Shown: in pieces, positions 1-9,800 of the stretch
Layout: each line of letters begins with the position of its first letter
How positions within the stretch are numbered: position 1 is the first letter of the stretch
Assembly (NCBI GenBank): GCA_023091735.1
Contig: JALKBU010000936.1
Span: forward strand, 1-20,398
DNA length: 20,398 bases
Reading direction: 5' to 3'
DNA from: Trichomonas tenax
Lineage: Eukaryota > Parabasalia > Trichomonadida > Trichomonadidae
The notes under the pieces: model-generated
Database searches by the model: none
What the model was told of the DNA's origin: nothing
The model's input: only the letters and a program-made list of their open reading frames with translations
Position numbers and translations under genes: made by a program

Positions 1-862
1 TTTATGGTCTTCATACTCAGCGTGGAGTTTCAATCTATAAATGTCAGTATTGTTTAGACTACAAAGATATTTATAACACTTTTTATAAAGGTGACAATTT
101 GCCCGCACAAAAAAGTGACAGTTTATTCATGAAAAGCGACTTTAAGGTTCTATGTCACTTTTTGATATTCACTTTTGTCCTAGTCTCGAAGGAAAAATGT
201 TGCCAAAAAAAGAAGTAATCTCACTCTGAAAAAGTGCCTATTAGTATAAAATAAATCGAAATTTAGAATTAGCATATGGTGTAGATGTCAAATATATCAT
301 AAAAATTGTATAACCTTACCGTAAAGTTCAGAAAAATCACAAACGTGACACAAAAATGATCGGACTTTTTCTACTGCATATATTATGATAAGTTCAAATT
401 TTACTGAAAAAGCCCAAAATAATTCTGAAGATAAACGATGTATAAAAACCTCTTTTATGGCTTTTTAAATGAAGCTTTGTTTCAACTGCCCTAGGAATCA
501 AGTTCCAGGAAATTTTAAATAATTGGGAAGATTTAGCATTAACTACCCTCTAGAAGAAACATGTTTAATCCCAGTGTTATCCCAAGCCATTTAAGGTGAT
601 TGTCAGTTTTTCCAAGAAAGTTTAGTTCCCACAGCGCGTAAAACTTCAAATTTTCTCTCAAGGTTCGAGAGGCTCATTATAGAGGCCATATAGATGAGAT
701 GTAACTAATAACAAAGCAAAAATAAATCACCCTACGTGAATATGCAAATTTCTCAATTAAAAACGCCGATTTGTTGCTTTTAATAGATAAAAATACTTAT
801 TGCAGCTGCTTTAATATTGTTTTCAAAATAAAATTTTTAAATTTCCGTTTTTTTTATTCAGG
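1..862. other. Non-coding upstream region of the giant gene
   Basis: No plausible coding sequence is visible here on either strand. The first 250 bases contain several gtgaca/tgtcac words, including an inverted pair listed separately, and loosely resemble the repeat-rich stretch near 15.75-16.45 kb. The last 100 bases are A/T-runs ending in a T-tract and TTCAGG directly before the ATG at 863. I see no good match to the trichomonad initiator consensus (TCA followed by pyrimidine-rich bases). The TCA at 858-860 is the nearest candidate, but the two bases after it are GG, which fits poorly. The promoter therefore stays undefined. Confidence 0.6.
110..163. repeat. Short inverted repeat (11-bp arms)
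   Basis: AAAAAGTGACA at 110-120 is perfectly complementary to TGTCACTTTTT at 153-163, with a 32-base spacer. It may be a transposon-end remnant or chance in AT-rich DNA. No function is claimed. Confidence 0.45.
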
Positions 863-3800
863 ATGAAGAAAGCTTCCGCATTAGGAAATATCTACAATTG
901 GAAGGGAAACTCTGTCCTGAAGCAGAAAAGCAAGGAAGTATCGCAGTTCTTCCCTATGTTGAACGTGTTTTCGAAGGCTTTAGACCCAAAGAATGTTTTT
1001 ATTCAACACCATCAATTCACAAAATCGCCACAACCGAAGAAAACGCTGAAAATAGAACAAGAATCGAACCTACAAGAAGATCTCAACTCAATTAAGAACG
1101 AATTCGACAATATAACATTGAATGAACCAAAAACTAAGATTTTGGATTCTCAATTGTTCACCAAATTACTACCATTGAGTAAGAACTACACACAATCCGA
1201 GTTTTTCGCACGAAAGATGGAACAAGATGGAGAAGAGTCTGTTTTAATGGATAAACTGCGAGAAAAGGGATATGTACCTACAAGCCAACTGGAGAAATCA
1301 ATGACAGATCCATTTTTTCAATTACGCTCACCTTCACCAAAATCATCGCCGCATCCAAGTCCGCTTAGCTCACCGAAGAAAATTTCACCTACAAAAGATC
1401 TCAAGACAGAGAAGTCTCCACGTTCGAAGTCTGTGAGACCTCGAGTAATTAGCCACAATGAAATTAATACAAAGTCAGCAAAAACACCTAAGAAATTGAA
1501 ATTAGTATCGAAATCACCAATTTCACCTGATCCAAAGTCTGCTCCACAAATAAATATACCAGAATCTTCAGAAATCACATCTGTCATTAGTGATTCTTCA
1601 TCAATATTGTCTCCTAAGTCAAGAGAGGTTAAGTTCAACCTTTCAAACATTCAAGTACCTCCAAAACCAAAGAAAACAAAGAAATTACCGCTAAAGAAAA
1701 AGAAAGCATTACGAAAGAAATCAAAATCGCCAGAAAAGCCAGTTTCAAGGGAAATTGATGCAAGCTCTTTACTTTCTGACAGTAATTCAACTCTTCAACC
1801 AAATTATAATAATGTCGACAATGATATCTATGAATTAAACAACATTGAGTTCAGTAATGAAATGAAATTGAGCTTTGGCGAAGAATTACCAAGTGGAGCA
1901 CAAAATAATTCACAATTTAATGTTTTTGAAAATAACTTCCAAGGTAATTCACAATTTATAGCAGAAAATACAGAAGAACTACTTTCATTTAGTATAAACC
2001 CAGTTCAAAATGAATACATCGTCGATAATTTCAAGAAGAAAAATAATTTTATTCCGGAAGAAGAAGTTTTAGAAGCTCAAATCAACAATGTCAAGTCTAG
2101 ATTTATCAATTATGTACCAGATGAATCATTTACAGACTTCAAATTTGATAATTTATTTCCTTCAAATAAGAATAACCAAAATTCAGACTTTTTATCAACA
2201 AATCTCCCATCCAACAGCGACGAGTCCATGTTTGATGAATCAAAATTCAACAATTCAGAATTTTTGATTCCAATTTGTAATATTCATGAAGAAGAACATG
2301 TTTTTCATGAATTAGTGCCATTAAAGAAGAAAGAAATCATTGACGAACTGGATGAAGAAGAAAAGGAAATTGTTTCTCCAGACAATATTCAAGAACTCGA
2401 ATCATCACCTTTCTTAATTACTGGAGAAGAAAATGACTTAAATAACAATGGATATGACAATGACAGTATCCACGGAGATAAAGAAAAGACAGATATATCT
2501 CCAGTATTCGATGTAACAGGAATGGTTCTTAAATTATTACCAGAATCAGATTTTGTTGCTATTTCAAGTAATACAGAAGTTCAAGATCAAATGTTTGGAC
2601 TTGAATCATTCATAACGAACTCAACATATGTTCAAATTGATTTCTCTAATAACCAGATGTATTCTTCTGATACTCTTAATGCTAAATTACCTCAGGAAGA
2701 AGGCATAACTCAAAAACTCGATCTTGGAATTGATTCTAATGATTTAACATCATATCGAACAAATATCAACATTGATTCCAGATTTGCAGTGAAATTTGAT
2801 GCAATGAAGCTGAGTTCAACCATCAACTGTGATAATCAAGAATTCAAAATTGATTCTAATCAATCTAATGAACAATTTAAATTTGATAAAAATGATATTG
2901 ACATTACTGACGATGTTCCAACTTTTAATGATGGCAATATTCAGTCCCCGCTATTTGATAACTTTATTCAAAGCGAATCAAAGATAATAGATTGTGGTGA
3001 ATTCGAATCTAATGTTAAGAATTATAGCAATGATAATTCAATTCCAATGGATGCCCAAAATGATCATCTCAACAATCCAGAAATTGTATCAATTATCGAT
3101 GATTCAGCTGCAGAAGCAAAAATTGATAAAATTGTTGTTCCATTTGAATCAATGAAAATGAATTCAACAGAAATTGCTTCTCAGGAGTCAATAATTCAGA
3201 TTGCGCCTGTTGATCTCAATGACACAAACAAAGGATTTGTTGAAAACATATCTGCTCAGGATAATCAAGAGATAAGCGAATTGTCAACAATTAAATCAAG
3301 AAATATCGATTTTAATTTAACTGATGAAATCAAAGACGACAATTCTGATTTTATCAAGAATATTAATGATGCATCTCAAGGAATTGTTCAATTTACAGAT
3401 GATTTATTTAAAGAAGTTCAAAATCAATTTAATGCTGAGAGCCACATTGAAGTTCCAGATCATTTTGATATTCGTTCAAATGGAGATCTGCAGTCGAATT
3501 TTAACTTTTCTATTATCACAGCAGATTCTAATATCTCAACAATTGGTAATCATATTCAAGATAATTATCTTTCATCACTTATTTCAAATGCATCAAATAC
3601 AATGCAAAGCTTTGAAAATATTCATGAGTTTTCGGATCAAAACGAATTAATGAATTCAACATTAATGCAATCAGAGTCGATTCAAACCGAAAATATTAAT
3701 TCATTTGCAATAAATCAGGAAAATGTCGTTGTGCTTAGTGAAGAGTTAAATGCCGGATTCGCAAAGATAGAATCAGATTTCAATCTTCAAGGAAATTGCG

Positions 3801-6800
3801 AAAATCTCCTTATAAACTCTCAAATCATTACAGATTCAATGGATATCCAATGCCTTGATGATGTCATTTCAAAGCAAATTGTTAGAAATCACGAATTTAT
3901 TTCTTCTGAAAAATTCAATGCAAATGAGTTGTTACAAGATGAATTACATAATTATAATCTTAATGAACACATCAACAATCGACGTGTTAATTTTGAAGGA
4001 GCAAATGATTTGAACATTATGAATAATCAATCAAACGCATCACCGAAGCAATTCATAAATTCAGGTGAAACATTAAGTTCATTAAAGCCGTTCATTGACA
4101 CCGAAACAACTCATGATTTGACTTTATCTATTAATGTTGGATCAGAAGAGATTCAAAGCAAAACAAATCTTGTTTCAATTGATTCAGAAATTAAGGGTGT
4201 TACAGCAGAAAATATCAATGATCTCAATCTCAAATCAACCATCGTTCATGATATCAAATCAGATAATTTCAATGATATCAATCCAAATCCATTAATCAAT
4301 GTTTTTGCAGTTGATAATAAATCATTGAAATTAAGTGAATTTTCAGACAAAGATTCATCTCGAACAAGCGATGAAATAAAAGCATTATCACAATTATCGC
4401 CATTCAGCAATACAGAAGAACTACAAAGTAATCACATAGATGAACTTGAATATGTTTTCTCAGAAAGAATTGTTAATAAAAATGCTTTCTTCAGTGTTGA
4501 TGAAAATGCAAATGATGTCAACAATTTCAAAGTTCAAATTGTTGATCGATCAGTTTTGATGCAATTTGATGAAAATACACAAAATGAATTCTTCATCCAA
4601 ACTGTACCACAAATTATGGAAACTAGTGCAATAATAAACGAGAATTTCATGTCTCCAAGAACAACATTTGAACAAATTATTGATGCAGAAAGCATCAAAG
4701 TTTTATTCGATCCAGTTTCTCAAAACATGGCAAGAGATTTCTTATCAATTAATACTCCGCCAAATATCAAAAATTATAACATCAAAGATGACATAATTTC
4801 TGATAACCAAATCAATCTCAGTTTCGAAGATATACATAATGAATTTATTTCCGATGATGAATTTAACAATACAATCAAAGACAAAGCCGATAATATTTTG
4901 GCTGATTCTAAAGACATCAGCATTTCGAATATTGAGTTTAGTGATACAGAAATTAGTGAAATAGATCAAGATTTATTGGAGTTTAATGCTGATACAGATC
5001 GAAATCAATTTAATCAAGAACTATTGGAGTTCGGTCCAATTGAAATTATCGAAAATAATGAACATAATTTTGATATCTTTGGCAATGTTCATGAACAACA
5101 ATCATCGCTGTTTGATAAATCAGAATCATTAAAACTCAGAGATAATGACTTTGTTACACCATTTATGGCAGTTGGAACTTACGATGATATCAATGAACTT
5201 GATGATGTACATTCAAAGAATTTCGCAAAAGATCAAAAGATTATCTTAAGTGATTTGATTTCTAAAGAAATTGATATCGAAGATTTCAACCAACGTTCAA
5301 AGAATGAAAGATTTATCATTGCAACTGATTCGCAAGCTCAAATATGCCATTGCAAAGTTTATGGATCTTCTTATAATCTCAATTGTGATGATGTTACTGA
5401 TGAATCTAAATTCACAACAACTCAAAGTGAAAATATCAAAGAATGTTATGATTATCACTCAAAGGTCATTGCTGCTAAAGTTCAGAACAAAATTATCTCC
5501 AGAGATCTCAATCTTGATGATATTGAGGATAATGAAAACTATAACTTTGGTGATACTGAAAATTACGATGAATTTGAGCCGTTATTAACTCCAGAAGCAA
5601 TAGAAAATATCAATTCATTGAATGATCCAATTTCACAACAAAAGGTTCTTGAAATGAAGGTCTCTAGTGATCTAAATGAAACACCTTTCATCGCTCATGA
5701 TGAAATCAACAAATTCATTGTTTTATCAGATCCAATTTCAGATCAAATCGCAATCAGAATCGAACAAGAAACAATTTCTGTTATCAATTCTGAGTTTAAT
5801 GAAAATATCGATAATGATTTCGAATTGAACGAAAGAAGTGTTGATGATTTGATTTATGAAAATTTAATTAATGATTCATTAGAAGAAACATCGAAATTAT
5901 CAACAAAAAGTGAAGCAGAAATTGTTAAAACAAGAGGCATTTCAGAATCAAATGATTTTGTCAACAATTTCTCTGCATTTATTGATCCAGACACTCAAAA
6001 TCAAATCACTGAACTTGAAAATGAAAAAGATGACTTCAATGCGTTAACAAATTCAGATGAAAAGATTGAATTTAGTTCTCCATTTATTGCAGAAGAATCC
6101 GATTGCATTATTCATGAATTACCACCAATATTATCACGTAATCTCATTCAACAATTACACGAAGCTTCTGGTGAAGTTGAATTGAATGAGAATATCATTG
6201 TTGATACAGAAACTTTCACTGAAATTCACACGTTACCTGATCAATCTTCTGCTAATGCTGCAAATGAAATCATATCAACATTGAGTCCATTAACAATCGA
6301 GAACGATGATTTATATGATGAAAGTGTTAACTATGCTTCACAAAAAATTCCTCAGTTGCTTGAGCTTTCGAGTAATGAGTTGTTCAAACAGAAGTTAGAT
6401 GAGTTCTCAGAAGAAAATACTTCAAATATTGTTGATCTCGGTGAAGAAATTTTAACAACAAACTCAAATATAATCGCTTCTAATGAAAACATTGTAGGCG
6501 ATAATTCAAATGAAATATCAGCATTAGATTCGACCATTGTTGACAAATCAACCCAAAATATTCATCCTGATAACCAAAATGTTATCAAATCGTTTAATGA
6601 ATCAATTAATGGAATCAGCAACGACAATATTAATGAGATTAAATCCGATGGAATTATTGGAACCAAATCTAAAGGTGCTCTAAGATTAACTGGTGTCTAT
6701 TCGGCAAACATGACAGATATTGGAATAACATCATTAAAAGTTGTTCCATTTATCGCACCAGAAACACATAATCTATCCACAAAATCAGAGTTAATTAATC

Positions 6801-9800
6801 ACAAAGCATCTCAAGATATACAATGCCTTGTTGATCCAATATCTCAGCATCACCTTGAAGCATATATCAAAGATAGATTTGTCGCATTTGGAAATGAATC
6901 TGAGATTATCACAGAATCATTTAATGCTATCAAATTCAATGATGATCAATCGAATTCTATCAAATTAGATTCCAAACTTGTTGCAAGAAATGATATTGAG
7001 TTTGATTCAATGAAATCAAACATCACACAAAGCAAAAATAATAACGATATTCGTGTACCATTTAGAGGTATGGTTATCAGACCAGAGAACATTCTCAGCA
7101 CTTCAACTAAAAGAGCAATCGCTAAACCAAGAAATAAAAAATTCAACAATGAAGAAATTAATGAATCTACATCAAATCTCACAGAAAGCAACGAAAATAT
7201 ATTATCTATGCCTTCATTGCTTCTTTCCAAGAACAATGTCGTGTTTGTTGATAACACTACATTTGGAGCTTTCTCAGATTCAAGTTATGACTTCAAATCC
7301 ACAGTTTTCACAAGTTCAGTTTATTTTGATTTTACTGATTCATCAATTAGCAATGCAAGTATCAACACAGATTATGAGATGCATGAACTTGTTTCGAAGA
7401 AGACTGTTGTATCTGCAAGACCTCGTGATATTGATTTTGATTTCGAAGAAAATGAAGAGAAATCAAGAAACATTGATGATGTACCTGAAAACATGAGATA
7501 TGTTCCAGATGATGATTCATTTATTCTCAAATCGACATTCGATGGTTTCAACGACAATAGCGTTATCAATTGTTTACCAGATGTTCAATCAATATTAATC
7601 GTTGAAGGATTCACTGCAGAAAAAGACTTCACTATGAGTAATGAACCAATTAAATCATTTGACCAATTCGATCATATTTTACATGAACAAATCGAATTAG
7701 ATTCATCCATTAATTGCAGCAACGAAAGATTGATAAATGATGAACTTCCATATAATCCTAATTTGACATCATTGCTTAGACCACTTCAAAGTGACGAAAG
7801 ATTGCTTTATTCAAGCATGTACAGCTTCGAGAGCGTTAGTGAGGACGAAGATACAGAAATAGAACTTTCTGAAGACAACATTGAAAGCAGCAATGAACAA
7901 AGACAACAATATTTCATCGATCCATCCACAAAATCAATGAATATTACGGAATTATCAACCAAATCATCAGAAGCTTATGTAATTTCTTCAGCTTCGAAAG
8001 ATCATTGTTTGTTTAATACTCCAATTCCAGAATTCACATCTGTTATTCAAAAAATCGATTTTGGAGGAATTTCTATTCGTGATGTCACTTGCTTCCATGC
8101 AAATGTTGCAATTAACGAAGAGCTGATCAATGATAAGTCGATTAACTTAATTCATGAAGAAAGTGATTATATCACCAATGAAGATTTAACCGACTTTGAT
8201 TCTGTTATTGATGAAAATAAAGCAACAGACATTGTTCATGAATCAAAAAACATTGTTGTTGACAATTGCGGAATTGTTTCATCAAATAACGATGATCAAA
8301 TATGTCTTAACAATCTTTTAGTAACAAGTCAAGACATATTTGCTGATGAATCAATCCACAATGAAAATATAACTGCAGAAAATTCAGATGAATTTAATGA
8401 TGAAACACCATTGCAGTTCCAAAAGATACAAAACATTCAAGATGATTCTCAATATCGTTCAAATATCAATGATGCAAATATTTTCATCAATAATCAAAAC
8501 TATCAAAATGTTATTCCTGAAATCACTGATAGAAATGTAAATAACATATTTAGTGATGTCATTAACAATGAAATGCAGAACAAGATGATGATTGATAGTA
8601 AGATTAATAATGATATTAGAGACAACAGTTCATTTATTGTTGCAAATAATTCAGATTTAATTGAAAACAACAGAGAAAATTCATTAATAATGACTCAAAA
8701 GACTAATAATAACAAAATCGATGAAGATATCATTGATAATCATAAGTTTGATTTGAATAATTCATCATTAGATATGAAATCAACAAATAATGACAATATT
8801 CGCATTAACACAAAAGATGGCTCACAATCAAAGATTGTTGATTTATTATCAAATGCAAATCACAACTCATATAATGAAAATTTCATCATCCAAGACAATG
8901 AATTCATAACTGCAGCAACATATGATGTTAATTCTTTGTCGAATAATTTATTCAACGCATTCAAAAGCTTTGATTTTAGAGATCAGTTTTATAGTTCAAT
9001 CACCACAGAAGATCCAGAAATGCATGAACTTACTCGATATGGTTCTGTTCAAGAAGCTAAAACTCGGGATATTGATGAAGATTTCAATGAAAATGATATT
9101 GATAACAACGGAGAAGATTATGAAATGGAGGAAGATATGATTGATAGATTCACTTCAATCAATGTCTTTAGCGATAAATTAATTGACTCATCACACTTAT
9201 CACCATCTTTCAATTCAGATTTAGTTGCTGAAATGTGCTCAAATCAAACTTCATATTCTTATGCTGCCGAGAACTCAGAATTATCAACAAAGTTTAATGT
9301 CAAAATTAATCCTGTAAATCTCACAAATGAGAACTCAATAATTGTTAAAGAAGAAAACGAAGTTTCTGAGCTTCAATCACGCAAAACAATTCGAATTGCT
9401 TTTAACGATGAAAGCGAACTAATTGATAACATTAATTACGAAAATATAGATGAAAGTAAGTTCAATAATCTTACAGATAGTTCCAATTTCGAAAACAAAG
9501 ATTCAAGTCAATTTAATGACATTATTGATCACATTAAATTCGGACAAGAAGATGAAAATCAGTTTAATGTTCTTATTGCAAACATCAAATTCAATGAATC
9601 AGATCAAAGACAATTAAATGGTCTTCAAGACAATTGCAATTTCAATGATAGAGATCAGAATCAATTTAATGATGTTAAAGATAACATTAAATTCAATGAA
9701 GAAAATGAAAATCAATCAAATTGCCTTATAGACAATTGCAAATTTAATCAGAGAGACCAGAATCAATTTAATGATGTTAAAGATAGCATCAAATTCAATG

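Noticed and set aside
129..158. 11-12 base words shared between the start of the window and 15.8-15.9 kb, considered as flanking repeats of a 16-kb mobile unit
   Set aside because: Matches of this length are expected by chance in 20 kb of AT-rich DNA, and they do not extend.
1318..1650. 110-codon minus-strand ORF inside the N-terminal region of the giant gene
   Set aside because: Its Gly/Asp/Phe-rich text is the mirror of the SP/TP/K-rich coding strand; no independent start context or family.
7053..7496. 147-codon ORF in another frame on the plus strand
   Set aside because: It lies wholly inside the intact giant CDS and has no recognisable features; an overlapping-frame shadow.
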